From: Flavobacterium gawalongense
Lineage (GTDB): Bacteria; Bacteroidota; Bacteroidia; Flavobacteriales; Flavobacteriaceae
Reading direction: 5' to 3'
Length of the DNA stretch: 64,000 nt
Assembly: GCF_007097265.1 (NCBI RefSeq)
Contig: NZ_VJZP01000004.1
Coordinates: 62,001-126,000 of the forward strand
Shown here: piece by piece, positions 27,414 through 36,351 of the stretch
Numbering within the stretch: position 1 is the stretch's first letter
Layout: each line of letters opens with the position of its first letter
Notes under the pieces: generated by a model
What the model was told of the DNA's origin: nothing
Database searches by the model: none
What the model saw: the letters and a program-made list of their open reading frames with translations, nothing else
Position numbers and translations under genes: made by a program

Positions 27414-28100
27414 ATGAGCCTAAAAGTAATTGCCTTCGATGCCGATGATACCTTATGGATCAACGAAACCTATTTTGATGAAACCGAGAAAAAATTCTGT
27501 GGATTGATGGAAGATTATCTTTCGCATCAAGGAATTTCCCAAGAACTTTTCAAGGTGGAAATCGACAATTTGAAATTGTATGGCTATGGCATAAAAGGCT
27601 ATATCCTTTCGATGATTGAAGCGGCGATGAGAATTTCTAACAATACCATTCCTATCGAAATCATTGAGAAAATCATCCAATACGGAAAAGAATTACTCGA
27701 AAAACCGATTGTTTTATTGGATGGTGTTGAAGAAACGCTGGAAGCTTTGAAAGGCAAATACAAATTGGTTGTTGCCACCAAAGGAGACTTATTGGATCAA
27801 CGCCGAAAACTGCACAATTCAGGATTGGGTCATTATTTTCACCATATTGAGGTGATGTCAGACAAGCAAGAAATTGACTATTCGGATTTGATCAAACGAT
27901 TGGAAATAAAACCTTCCGAATTTTTTATGATTGGAAACTCTTTAAAATCGGATGTCTTACCGGTTTTAGCCATTGGCGGACACGCCGTTCACATTCCGTT
28001 TCACACGACTTGGGCACACGAAAAAATTGACCATAAAGTAGAACATGAGAATTTCAGTGCTTTCGAAAATATAACTGATGTTTTAAAGAGATTGGAATAA
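27414..28100 (+). CDS. HAD-family hydrolase
   Basis: A 228-residue protein of the haloacid dehalogenase superfamily. Motif I is IAFDADDTLW (Asp9 and Asp11, nucleophile and acid/base). A helical cap (residues about 20-100) comes next. Motif II is in LVVATKGD, a conserved Lys sits near DQRRKL, and motif IV is FFMIGNSLKSDVLP. This resembles phosphoglycolate-phosphatase or YjjG-like phosphatases. It would act in the cytoplasm on a small phosphate ester; the substrate is unknown. It lies 66 bases after metG, separated by a short inverted repeat (CCGCGGATTCGCTGATT / AATCTGCGGT). Confidence 0.85.
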   Translation: MSLKVIAFDADDTLWINETYFDETEKKFCGLMEDYLSHQGISQELFKVEIDNLKLYGYGIKGYILSMIEAAMRISNNTIPIEIIEKIIQYGKELLEKPIVLLDGVEETLEALKGKYKLVVATKGDLLDQRRKLHNSGLGHYFHHIEVMSDKQEIDYSDLIKRLEIKPSEFFMIGNSLKSDVLPVLAIGGHAVHIPFHTTWAHEKIDHKVEHENFSAFENITDVLKRLE

Positions 28101-28402
28101 TGAAACGCATTTGGAAATAATTGCTAAAGTAGGTTAGAGTTAAGCGATTAGAGAACGTGTTAAAAAGGCATTCTTAATCCAAAAACACCTCCATAATTGC
28201 TTAAATAAGCAACATTTCAAGTATGAAATCACATGTTTTTCTGTTATTTGATAATTTTTTTAAAAATAAATATTTTCTTATGTTATTTTTAAAATATTGA
28301 TATACAGCGTCTTGATTTTAAAAACTACTTTTTATTATTATAGAATAATTATTAATTCTTACATAATTAACTGTTTGAATTTTTTTATAAAATATTGTGA
28401 TG

Positions 28403-28410
28403 TATTTTTG
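28403..28410 (+). promoter_or_regulatory. -7 box (TATTTTTG) of the OmpA-protein gene
   Basis: TATTTTTG lies 23 bases before the ATG at 28434. A TTTG at 28374-28377 is 25 bases further up, longer than the usual spacing. The 300 bases before it are very AT-rich with no gene. Confidence 0.5.
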
Positions 28411-28433
28411 CATTAAATAAAAATTGAAACAAT

Positions 28434-29693
28434 ATGAAAAAAATCATACTTACTTTAGTATTTGCTTCTGCAATGACCACTTTGAGTGCTCAAACAGAAA
28501 CTGTAAAAAGCACAGAAGATGGCTTTAACAAATGGTCAGTTGAATTAGCCGGTGGTTTTAACAAACCACAAAGACCAATGACTTCAGGTTATGCAACAAC
28601 ATTAATAAGCCCTTACGTTGTTGATTTAGGAGTTCGTTACATGTTTAACAACAAATTCGGTTTGAAAGCTGATCTTGGTTTAAACAGTTTCACAGGAAAA
28701 AAGGAATCTGTTGATTTCGACACTAAGTACTACAGGGTAGACTTACAGGGTGTTGCTAACTTAGGAAGAATCATGAATTTTGAAACTTGGACCCAATCAA
28801 TTGGTTTATTAGGTCATGCTGGTTTTGGTTTGTCATTATTGGAAAGAAAAGATCCTTCTTATTTAAAAGACAGAATGGGTAACTTCATGGCTGGTTTAAC
28901 TGGTCAAATCAAATTAACGGACAGAATTGCATTAACAGGAGATTTTACAACAATTCTTAATGCGAAACAAAATCTTGCTTTTGATGGCGCTAGCTCATCA
29001 AGCACTAGAGGTTTCGGTGGAATTCTTTTTAACGGTACTGCAGGTATAACAGTTTACTTAGGTAAAAATGTAAAACATGCTGACTGGGTTCTTGATAATG
29101 AAGATAGATTCAATGTTATAGACAATAGACTTACAGCTATCGAAACAAAGATGCTTGATGCTGACAATGACGGAGTAGCTGATTATTTGGATCAAGAGCC
29201 AAATACTGCTGCAGGTGCAATGGTTGATACTAAAGGTAAATCAATTGATAAAAACAACAATAACGTTCCTGATGAAACTGAAGCTTACATCTTGAAAAAT
29301 TATGTTAGTAAAACTGATGATACTACTACTGTATACGATAACGAATTGATTAAAAGTTTAATTAATGGTGGTTATGTAGCTGTTTATTTTGATTTCGATA
29401 AATCTAAACCAACTAATGTTTCTACTGAAGGTATCGATTTTATCTTAACGTATTTGAGAAACAATCCTTCTGCTTCAGTTGACATTATTGGTCATGCTGA
29501 CGAATTAGGAAGATCTGCATACAATGATAAATTATCTAATGCAAGAGCTACTAATGTAAAAAACACCTTAGTAAAAGCTAATATTGATGCATCAAGATTG
29601 AATGTAATTGCTGCTGGTGAAGATACTTCAGTTGATAAAGCTTCAGAAAATGCAAGAAAATTAGTTAGAAGAGTTACTTTCACAGTAAAATAA
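28434..29693 (+). CDS. OmpA-family outer-membrane protein with thrombospondin-3-like repeat
   Basis: A 419-residue protein: a signal peptide (MKKIILTLVFASAMTTLSAQ), an N-terminal beta-barrel (about 35-225) and a calcium-binding thrombospondin-3-like segment (LDADNDGVADYLDQEP and KNNNNVPDETEAY). A C-terminal OmpA peptidoglycan-binding domain (about 305-419) has YFDFDKSKPTNVSTEG, IIGHADELG and ARKLVRRVTFTV. This is the arrangement of abundant flavobacterial OmpA/P60-type porins. It stabilises the envelope by linking outer membrane to cell wall. Codon use is biased to a few codons (many GTT, GCT, TTA), consistent with high expression. A terminator follows at once. Confidence 0.92.
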   Translation: MKKIILTLVFASAMTTLSAQTETVKSTEDGFNKWSVELAGGFNKPQRPMTSGYATTLISPYVVDLGVRYMFNNKFGLKADLGLNSFTGKKESVDFDTKYYRVDLQGVANLGRIMNFETWTQSIGLLGHAGFGLSLLERKDPSYLKDRMGNFMAGLTGQIKLTDRIALTGDFTTILNAKQNLAFDGASSSSTRGFGGILFNGTAGITVYLGKNVKHADWVLDNEDRFNVIDNRLTAIETKMLDADNDGVADYLDQEPNTAAGAMVDTKGKSIDKNNNNVPDETEAYILKNYVSKTDDTTTVYDNELIKSLINGGYVAVYFDFDKSKPTNVSTEGIDFILTYLRNNPSASVDIIGHADELGRSAYNDKLSNARATNVKNTLVKANIDASRLNVIAAGEDTSVDKASENARKLVRRVTFTVK

Positions 29694-29710
29694 GCTACTT
29701 TTTTTATCTC

Positions 29711-29750
29711 AAAAAAGCCCTAGAAGAAATTTCTTTTTAGGGCTTTTTTT
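29711..29750 (+). terminator. Intrinsic terminator of the OmpA-protein gene
   Basis: AAAAAAGCCCTA (29711-29722) pairs with TAGGGCTTTTTT (29738-29749), followed by T residues. It lies 18 bases after the stop. Confidence 0.88.
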
Positions 29751-29883
29751 ATGTCTAATAATTTCAGTTTTAAGAATTACAGCATATCAATTTTATTATC
29801 CGTTCACAATAAAAGTCCCTAAAAAATGAATTTAAGGATTAAGAATAGCTGTACCTTTGACAACAAAATAAAGTTATTCAATC

Positions 29884-30515
29884 TTGAAAACACTTTTAGA
29901 TATAGAAAATTGGCCAAGGGCAGCACATTTTCATTTTTTTAGACAATTTGAAGAACCATTTTTTGGCGCCACAATCGAAATTGATTGTACCAAAGCCTAT
30001 GAAACTGCAAAAGCGCTGAATGCTTCCTTTTTTATCTACTACTTAGACAAAACATTGGTTGCAGTCAATACAATCGAGTCCTTTCGCTATAGGATTTCTG
30101 ATGACAAAATATATGGTTGTGATCAAATTAATGGTTCTGCCACCATTGATCGTGAAGATAGCAGTTTTGGATTTTCTTTGATAGCATACAATCCTGATTT
30201 TGCTGTTTTTAGACAAACCGCTTCAAAAGAAATAGAACGGATACAAAATACGACTGGTCTTTTTTGCCCGAACATTTGAAGATGATAATGTAATCCATTT
30301 TTCGGCTATTCCTTGGTTGAATTTTACTTCATTATCACATGCTCGAAGTTATACTTTCCCAGAACAGTTGCCCGAAGATTTCCTTTGGAAAAATGATGGT
30401 TTCCGAAACTGGCAAAAGAACGATGTCAATGTCCATTCATGTGCATCACGGATTAATGGACGGTTTTCATGTAGGGCAATTTGTAAATTATTTTCAGGAG
30501 ATTATGAATCAGTAA
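29884..30515 (+). pseudogene. Chloramphenicol-acetyltransferase-like gene, two frameshifts
   Basis: Three frames together give one CAT-family protein. Frame 1 covers LLDIENWPRAAHFHFFRQFE to RIQNTTGLF. Frame 2 covers FEDDNVIHFSAIPWLNFTSL to TFPEQLP. Frame 3 covers KISFGKMMVSETGKR to the C-terminus and contains the active-site block HVHHGLMDGFHVG. An extra T in the T-run at about 30261-30266 and an extra G at about 30374 would each restore the frame if removed. The start codon is TTG where ATG is expected. It is inactive as read; sequencing error cannot be excluded but two independent shifts make decay likely. Confidence 0.85.
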
Positions 30516-30554
30516 ATTAAGTATTTTTTGTAACTTTACTAAAAACTTACTACC

Positions 30555-31073
30555 ATGTTATCAAAAAATATAGAACTCGCGCTGAATCATCAGATTCGTA
30601 TTGAAGCTGAATCATCACAAACTTATCTTTCTATGGCTTCTTGGGCAGAAACTCATGGCTTGGAAGGAATTTCAAAATTTATGTATGCTCAATCTGACGA
30701 AGAACGGGTACACATGCTTAAATTGGTACGGTATATAAATGAAAGAGGCGGTCACGCTAAAGTGAGTGAATTAAAGGCTCCGAAAATTAGCTACGGAACA
30801 TTCAAGGAAATGTTTGAAGAACTTTACAAACACGAAATTTTTGTTTCGGATTCAATTAATGAACTGGTTCACATTTCGTTTTCTGAAAAGGATTATGCCA
30901 CACACAACTTTTTGCAATGGTATGTAGCCGAACAAATTGAAGAAGAAGCTCAGGCTAAACTTATTTTAGATAAAATAAACCTGATTGGTGATGACAAAGG
31001 TGGCTTGTATTTGTTTGACAGAGATATTCAACAAATGACTTTAAATAGTTCTACAGCCAAACAATCTAAATAG
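30555..31073 (+). CDS. ftnA: Ferritin (non-haem)
   Basis: A 172-residue ferritin. The four-helix bundle has the iron-site residues in expected places: RIEAESSQTYLSMASWAE (helix A Glu), QSDEERVHMLKL (EExxH-like pair in helix B), and EQIEEEAQAKLILDKINLIG in helix D. Twenty-four subunits oxidise Fe(II) and store Fe(III) in the cytoplasm. Length and N-terminus (MLSKNIELALNHQIRIE) match bacterial FtnA. It lies 40 bases after the CAT pseudogene on the same strand but looks independently expressed. It is followed by a small Cys/Lys-rich frame. Confidence 0.95.
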   Translation: MLSKNIELALNHQIRIEAESSQTYLSMASWAETHGLEGISKFMYAQSDEERVHMLKLVRYINERGGHAKVSELKAPKISYGTFKEMFEELYKHEIFVSDSINELVHISFSEKDYATHNFLQWYVAEQIEEEAQAKLILDKINLIGDDKGGLYLFDRDIQQMTLNSSTAKQSK

Positions 31074-31120
31074 CCAAACAATCTTTAGAATAATGTAACT
31101 TGATTTTAATTCTTTGAAAA

Positions 31121-31291
31121 TTGAGTAAAAAGAAGAAAAATAAGGATAAAAAAAAGGATAAAAAAGGGCTCCATAAAAAGGATGTCGCTAAGGGTAAACT
31201 CAAGTCAAAATGTTGTGAAAGTTATAAAAAAGGGGAAGACAAGCGTTGCAAACGTTGCCCTAGATTTGATTTAGGAAAAAAAGAAAAATAA
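31121..31291 (+). CDS. Small Lys-rich protein with C-terminal cysteine motif (56 aa)
   Basis: A TTG at 31121, just after an in-frame stop at 31115, opens 56 codons to TAA at 31289. The first half is lysine-rich (KKKNKDKKKDKKGLHKKD). The second has four cysteines in KCCESYKKGEDKRCKRCPRF, arranged CC-x10-C-x2-C, which looks like a small metal-binding site. No ATG is available in frame. A terminator follows at 31323-31354. The patterned cysteines argue for a real protein. Function is unknown. Confidence 0.55.
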   Translation: MSKKKKNKDKKKDKKGLHKKDVAKGKLKSKCCESYKKGEDKRCKRCPRFDLGKKEK

Positions 31292-31322
31292 AAAGTGTTC
31301 AGTCGCAGTCCACACTTTAGTT

Positions 31323-31354
31323 AAAAAACCACCGATGATAATCGATGGTTTTTT
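31323..31354 (+). terminator. Intrinsic terminator
   Basis: AAAAAACCACCGAT and ATCGATGGTTTTTT pair with one mismatch around a GATA loop, 32 bases after the small Cys/Lys-rich frame. A further hairpin (CTCCCGAAACTTCGGGAG) lies at about 31412-31437. Confidence 0.75.
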
Positions 31355-31493
31355 TGTTTGGTTTTCAGTCACAGTTTGTAATATTACAATAACTGCAAAC
31401 TGAGTGGAGATTTCTCCTTCTCCCGAAACTTCGGGAGAAATGACAAAATGATGTAGGAATGATAAACTGTAAACTGGGACTGATTACTGAATA

Positions 31494-31826
31494 CTATTTC
31501 CCCAGAAGAAGAACATCGTTAACCACGACTTCCGTAATATAGCGTTTTTCACCGTTTTTATCATCGTAGCTTCTATGGGTTAATTTGCCTTCGATGGCAA
31601 TTTCTTTTCCTTTAGTTACATATTTTTCAATAATTTCGGCAGTTTTTCCCCAAGCTACAAGTTTGTGCCATTGGGTTTCTTCTACTTTTTCTCCTTTGTC
31701 ATTTTTGTAGCTTTCGTTTGTCGCTAAGGTAAAATTGGCTAATTTTTTTCCTCCGTCAAATGTTTTGATTTCCGGATCATTCCCTACGTGTCCAATTAAC
31801 TGTACTTTGTTTCTTAATGCATTCAT
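31494..31826 (-). CDS. ssb: Single-stranded DNA-binding protein (short form)
   Basis: A 110-residue OB-fold protein: MNALRNKVQLIGHVGNDPEI at the start, then FTLATNESYKNDKGEKVEETQWHKLVAWGKTAEI and the L45-loop region. It consists of the DNA-binding domain only; the acidic C-terminal tail used for protein contacts in main replicative SSB is missing (it ends DVLLLGK). Bacteroidota often carry such short paralogues beside a full-length SSB. It binds ssDNA as a tetramer or dimer. It is monocistronic. A housekeeping role is possible but a secondary SSB is more likely. Confidence 0.9.
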   Translation of the reverse strand: MNALRNKVQLIGHVGNDPEIKTFDGGKKLANFTLATNESYKNDKGEKVEETQWHKLVAWGKTAEIIEKYVTKGKEIAIEGKLTHRSYDDKNGEKRYITEVVVNDVLLLGK

Positions 31827-31959
31827 GGCGTATACTATTTAAATGTTAGTGTATGTTTTGTTGAAGTGTTCTTTCAAATCAACATGGCAAAGATGCGGCG
31901 GGTTCCAAAATTTATTCGGTTACTAACTATTTACTTTCGGTTGTAACTATTTGTAACCG

Positions 31960-31989
31960 TTTGTAAATGGAAAAATTTGTATATATTTG
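31960..31989 (+). promoter_or_regulatory. Bacteroidota-type promoter upstream of the serine hydrolase
   Basis: TTTG (31960-31963), 18 bases, then TATATTTG (31982-31989) matches the -33/-7 pattern of this phylum, 40 bases before the ATG at 32030. Confidence 0.7.
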
Positions 31990-32029
31990 GGAGGAATAGT
32001 ACTGTAGCTATTTTAAAAACATTAAAAAA

Positions 32030-33364
32030 ATGATAAAGAAAGCTTTAGTTACAATGCTTCTTAGTTTGATTTTTAGCACAACTTATTCACAAAAACTTGA
32101 TGTAACAAAACTTGACAGTTTATTCAAAGCTTTAGACGAAAAAAATATGTTTATGGGAAGTATTGCCGTTTCGAAAAACGGGAACTTAATTTACTCCAAA
32201 TCTATTGGTAAAGCAGATATAGCAACTAATAAAAGCTTGTCGCTTAAAACAAAGTATCGCATTGGCTCCACTACAAAAATGTTCACTTCTGCATTAGTAT
32301 TAAAAGCCATTGAAAAAAACAGAATAACACTGAATCAAACTATTGACAAGTTTTTTCCAACTATTGAAAATTCAGAAAAAATAACAATCGAAAATTTATT
32401 AAAGCACCGTAGTGGAATAGCAGATTTTTTAGGAGCAGATGGTTTTGCTAATGGCTATACTGAAGCGAAATCAGAAGAAGAAATGATTGACATTATCAGT
32501 AAGTTGAAAAGTGATTTTAGTCCCAACAGTAAAGCAGTTTACAGCAATTCAAATTATTATTTATTGAGCATAATTCTTGAAAAAATATATGCAAAATCAT
32601 ATCAAGAGCTATTAGATGAACAAATCATAAAACCATTAAAGTTAAGAAACACTTATTTTGGAGGCAAAATAAATTTGCAGAATAATGAGTGTTATTCGTA
32701 TTATTTTTCAGATAAATGGGGAAAAGAAGCAGAAGGCAATACCTCTGTTCCATTAGGTGCAGGAGGAATAGTTTCAAATCCATCTGATTTGACCATATTT
32801 ATTGAAAAACTATTTAAAGGAGAAATCATAACTCTTAAAAGTCTAAAAGAAATGACGCAAATTCAAGACAAATTTGGAATGGGTATTTTTGAACTTCCAT
32901 TTTACGGCAAAAAAGGATTTGTACATAGAGGTAAAATCGATGAATTTAGAACTGTATTGTGTTTCTTTCCAAAAGAAAAATTAGCCATTGCAATTACATC
33001 AAATGGAATGGTTTACGAACCAAAAAAAATCATAAAGGCAATATTAAGTAATTATTTCGACAAACCATTTAAAACTACATTTAACAATATTGTACTAAAA
33101 ACAGAAGAATTGGACGATTATTTAGGTGAATATTCGAGTCCTGATTATCCATCAAAAATAGCAATTACAAAAAATAACACAACACTATCTATACAATCTA
33201 TAGGACAGTCTTCATTCTCCGTTGAACCAACTGAAAAAGATCAGTTTGAAAATATATGGGAAGGGATTCAATTACAATTCAAACCTAATCAAAACCAACT
33301 AATCTATGAAGAAGGAGGTAAAAAATTCACATTGTCAAAACAAACACAAAACCATAAATCCTAA
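32030..33364 (+). CDS. Secreted serine hydrolase (class C beta-lactamase family)
   Basis: A 444-residue protein with a signal peptide (MIKKALVTMLLSLIFSTTYSQ). The beta-lactamase/DD-peptidase fold follows: SxxK at Ser80-Thr-Thr-Lys83 (YRIGSTTKMF), YSN at 171-173 (AVYSNSNYYLLS) and an HRG triad equivalent in KKGFVHRGKIDEF. The last 100 residues form an extra domain (about 340-444; YLGEYSSPDYPSKIAITKN) common in EstB/Pbp4-like members. It is probably a periplasmic esterase or peptidase rather than a true beta-lactamase. A good promoter precedes it. Confidence 0.88.
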   Translation: MIKKALVTMLLSLIFSTTYSQKLDVTKLDSLFKALDEKNMFMGSIAVSKNGNLIYSKSIGKADIATNKSLSLKTKYRIGSTTKMFTSALVLKAIEKNRITLNQTIDKFFPTIENSEKITIENLLKHRSGIADFLGADGFANGYTEAKSEEEMIDIISKLKSDFSPNSKAVYSNSNYYLLSIILEKIYAKSYQELLDEQIIKPLKLRNTYFGGKINLQNNECYSYYFSDKWGKEAEGNTSVPLGAGGIVSNPSDLTIFIEKLFKGEIITLKSLKEMTQIQDKFGMGIFELPFYGKKGFVHRGKIDEFRTVLCFFPKEKLAIAITSNGMVYEPKKIIKAILSNYFDKPFKTTFNNIVLKTEELDDYLGEYSSPDYPSKIAITKNNTTLSIQSIGQSSFSVEPTEKDQFENIWEGIQLQFKPNQNQLIYEEGGKKFTLSKQTQNHKS

Positions 33365-33445
33365 ATAGCCCTGATGGAAGGGAAAATCCTTTTTTGTCTC
33401 TTTTTTCGAGAAAAAAAAGATTGGAATGACAGCAGGAACAATATC
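33361..33445. repeat. Dispersed 'CCCCGAT...GCGGGAAATAGCTCC' repeat, copy D (degenerate)
   Basis: AAATAGCCCTGATGGAAGGG, a TCCTTTTTTGTC...CGAGAAAAAAAAGA hairpin centre, then GGAATGACAGCAGGAACA. It follows the serine hydrolase stop directly and may serve as its transcription end. Confidence 0.6.
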
Positions 33446-33488
33446 AACAAATAGGCACTATTAATTCGCTCATAAAAACAAAAAGTCC

Positions 33489-33839
33489 ATGAATAAAACC
33501 TGTTTAGAATGTGGAGAAAAGATTGTAGGCCGCGAAGACAAAAAGTTTTGCAGTGACGGTTGTCGTAATGCCTACAATAATAAAATAAATAAAGACAGTA
33601 CTAATTTTATGCGCAACATCAACAATAAGTTGCGCAAAAATTACCGCATTCTATCTGAACTTAATACCGAAGGAAAATCAAAAACCACCCGAGCAAAACT
33701 CCTGAGCAAAGGTTTCGATTTTGAGTTTTTTACTAATATTCTACAAACCAGAACAGGAAATACCTACTATTTTCTGTATGACCAAGGTTACCTACCCTTG
33801 GAAAATGATTTTTATATGTTAGTTAAAAAAGATATTTAA
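33489..33839 (+). CDS. Zn-ribbon protein (DUF2116-like)
   Basis: A 116-residue cytoplasmic protein. The N-terminus holds a treble-clef/zinc-ribbon with four cysteines, Cys4-x2-Cys7 and Cys21-x3-Cys25 (CLECGEKI...FCSDGCRNAYNNK), as in the DUF2116 ribbon family. The rest (RKNYRILSELNTEGKSKTTRAKLLSKGFDFEFFTNILQTR) is a conserved flavobacterial extension of unknown function. It may bind nucleic acid. It ends 37 bases before the M28 peptidase gene, with an ACCT microsatellite filling the gap. Confidence 0.8.
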   Translation: MNKTCLECGEKIVGREDKKFCSDGCRNAYNNKINKDSTNFMRNINNKLRKNYRILSELNTEGKSKTTRAKLLSKGFDFEFFTNILQTRTGNTYYFLYDQGYLPLENDFYMLVKKDI

Positions 33840-33853
33840 TACCACAACCCCCA

Positions 33854-33876
33854 ACCTACCTACCTACCTACCTACC
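33854..33876 (+). repeat. ACCT tetranucleotide microsatellite abutting a start codon
   Basis: ACCT is repeated five and three-quarter times and the last base touches the ATG (33877) of the M28 peptidase. It occupies the whole ribosome-binding region, so copy-number slippage would alter the translation start region. Confidence 0.9.
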
Positions 33877-36264
33877 ATGAAAAAAGATTACTCCTCTATT
33901 TTTGCCAGTTTATTTATCCTAGTCATTCTGGGATTGATTTACTTTACGATGATGCCACATTGGACTTCGGATGATGAAGGCCCACTTTCTGAATTTTCGA
34001 CAAAAAGAGCTTTGAAGCAAGTGGAAGCCATTTCAAAACAACCCCATTATGTAGGTTCCGAAAATCATGAAATCGTTGCTAATTATCTCCTAAAAGAACT
34101 TAACAAGCTTGGATTAGAAACTTCAATTCAGGAAGGATATACCTTGAGCGATTGGGAAAATTTAGTAAAATCAAAAAACATATTAGCTCGAATAAAAGGC
34201 ACCAATAGTTCTAAAGCTTTGTTGTTACTTTCACATTATGACAGCGCACCTCATTCCTACTCTCCTGGAGCAAGTGATGCCGGCTCAGGCGTAGCAACGA
34301 TCTTAGAAAGTGTTCGTGCTTTTTTGTATACTAAAACACCACATAAAAACGATATTATTATTTTGTTTTCGGATGCGGAGGAATTGGGATTAAATGGCGC
34401 AGCTCTTTTTGTAACCCAACATCAATGGGCAAAAGAAGTGGGTTTGGTGCTCAATTTTGAAGCGCGCGGTTCTTCCGGACCCAGTTATATGTTGATGGAA
34501 ACCAACAAGGGAAATGCAGGATTGGTGAAAGAATTTGCTGCTGCGAATGCGACTTTTCCCGTTTCTAATTCGTTGATGTACAGCATTTATAAAATGTTAC
34601 CCAATGATACCGATTTGACCGTTTTCAGGGAACAAGGGAATATTCAAGGGTATAATTTTGCATTCATTGACGATCATTTTAATTATCATACCGCTCAGGA
34701 CGATATCAATCATTTGAGCAAAAATACCTTAACGCATCAAGGTTCTTATTTGATCCCTTTACTGAATTATTTTTCGAATGCTGATTTGAAAACTACACAA
34801 GCCAGCGAAGATTACGTCTATTTCACCATTCCGTATACTTTTATAAGTTATCCATTCAGTTGGATTTTGCCAATGGTAATAGTCGCACTGGCGTTGTTTA
34901 TTTTTCTGTTATTTTTAGGAAAAGCCAAACGCATTTTATCATTCAGGGAAATTGGAAAAGGATTTATTCCGTTTTTAGGTTCCCTAACCGTTACCGGATT
35001 AATTACTTTTTTGGGATGGAAAGCATTATTGAAAGTGTACCCGCAATACAATGATTTACTCAACGGATTTACGTATAATGGACACGCTTATATTCCTGCT
35101 TTTGTGCTTTTGGCTTTAGCGATAAGTTTAGCGTTTTACCAGCGTTTTTCTGCTAAAAAAGTCACTATGAATCATTACGTAGTACCGTTATTTTTATGGA
35201 TTGTAATTAACGGAATTCTTGCTTTTGTTTTACGAGGAGCTGGATTCCTGATTATTCCGGTTTACTTTGGACTATTTATTTTTGGTGTTTTTATTGTGAC
35301 TCAAAGGTCTAATAAAACATTAAATCTTGTTTGTAGCATCCCTGCTTTAATCATCATAGCACCTTTTATCCAAATGTTCCCTATCGGTTTGGGATTAAAA
35401 GTGCTGTTTGGAAGCGCCATTCTTACCGTATTGACCTTCAGTTTATTGTTGCCCGTTTTTGGGGCTTTCGCCAAAAAGGGAATCTGGTCATTTGTGTTTT
35501 TTATACTCGCCATAGGCTTTTTTGCGAAAGCACATTCTGAATCAGGATACGAATTTGGAAAAGCCAAATCAAACAGTTTGTTGTACATCTTTAATGCCGA
35601 TACGAACCAAGCCAACTGGGTAACCTATGATACCAATCTTGATTCCTGGACCAAAGGTTATTTAGGTGAAAACCCGAAAGAAGCTACTGCCATGGAGGAC
35701 ACGCCATTGCCAAGCAAATACAATTCCAAGTTTACTTATCAAGCTGATGCTCCCATAAAAGTATTAGAAAAACCAACTATAGCATTTCTTGAAGACCGAA
35801 TTGTGGGCAATCAAAGGTATTTGAAAATAAAAATTTCACCGAATCGAAACGTAAACCGTTATGATATTTTTGCCAATGAAAAAATGACAATCAATAATTT
35901 TAGGGCTAACGGCGTAACTTCATTAGGCCAAAAAGGTTCTAAATACGAGCGAAACGGAAAGAAAATATTGAGTTATTATGTAGTTGACAATATGCCTTTG
36001 GAAATGCAATTTAGCGTCAATGCTGCTACAATTTTGGACATGGAATTAATGGAAAGTTCTTTTGATTTAATGACCAATCCTTTATTTGGAATGGCAAAAA
36101 GAGAAAACTGGATGATGCCCACGCCATTTGTTTTGAATGATGCAGTAATTATCAAACAGAAGATAAAACCGAGCCCAAAATTAGTTACAAAACCTTTGGA
36201 CAATGCCATTATTGATCCTGCTGTAAAAGATAGCTTGACGGTTGTGAAAGACAGTTTAATGTAG
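33877..36264 (+). CDS. Membrane-bound M28-family metallopeptidase
   Basis: A 795-residue protein. An N-terminal membrane segment (about 8-25) precedes the M28 domain with its zinc ligands: His120-x-Asp122 (LLSHYDSAP), Asp134 (GASDAGSG), Glu168/169 (SDAEELGL), then NFEARGSSGP and DDHFNYHTAQDD. About eight hydrophobic segments follow (residues about 325-560) and then a soluble beta-rich C-terminal domain (about 580-795). This is the layout of membrane-tethered flavobacterial aminopeptidases. The start codon directly follows an ACCT repeat. Confidence 0.88.
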   Translation: MKKDYSSIFASLFILVILGLIYFTMMPHWTSDDEGPLSEFSTKRALKQVEAISKQPHYVGSENHEIVANYLLKELNKLGLETSIQEGYTLSDWENLVKSKNILARIKGTNSSKALLLLSHYDSAPHSYSPGASDAGSGVATILESVRAFLYTKTPHKNDIIILFSDAEELGLNGAALFVTQHQWAKEVGLVLNFEARGSSGPSYMLMETNKGNAGLVKEFAAANATFPVSNSLMYSIYKMLPNDTDLTVFREQGNIQGYNFAFIDDHFNYHTAQDDINHLSKNTLTHQGSYLIPLLNYFSNADLKTTQASEDYVYFTIPYTFISYPFSWILPMVIVALALFIFLLFLGKAKRILSFREIGKGFIPFLGSLTVTGLITFLGWKALLKVYPQYNDLLNGFTYNGHAYIPAFVLLALAISLAFYQRFSAKKVTMNHYVVPLFLWIVINGILAFVLRGAGFLIIPVYFGLFIFGVFIVTQRSNKTLNLVCSIPALIIIAPFIQMFPIGLGLKVLFGSAILTVLTFSLLLPVFGAFAKKGIWSFVFFILAIGFFAKAHSESGYEFGKAKSNSLLYIFNADTNQANWVTYDTNLDSWTKGYLGENPKEATAMEDTPLPSKYNSKFTYQADAPIKVLEKPTIAFLEDRIVGNQRYLKIKISPNRNVNRYDIFANEKMTINNFRANGVTSLGQKGSKYERNGKKILSYYVVDNMPLEMQFSVNAATILDMELMESSFDLMTNPLFGMAKRENWMMPTPFVLNDAVIIKQKIKPSPKLVTKPLDNAIIDPAVKDSLTVVKDSLM

Positions 36265-36351
36265 TGCAACACTAAAACATCCAAGCTTTTCATTTCGTCT
36301 CGTTTTTTTGGAATGGGGCAGAAAATATCTAATTCTTTCAAAGAACAAACA

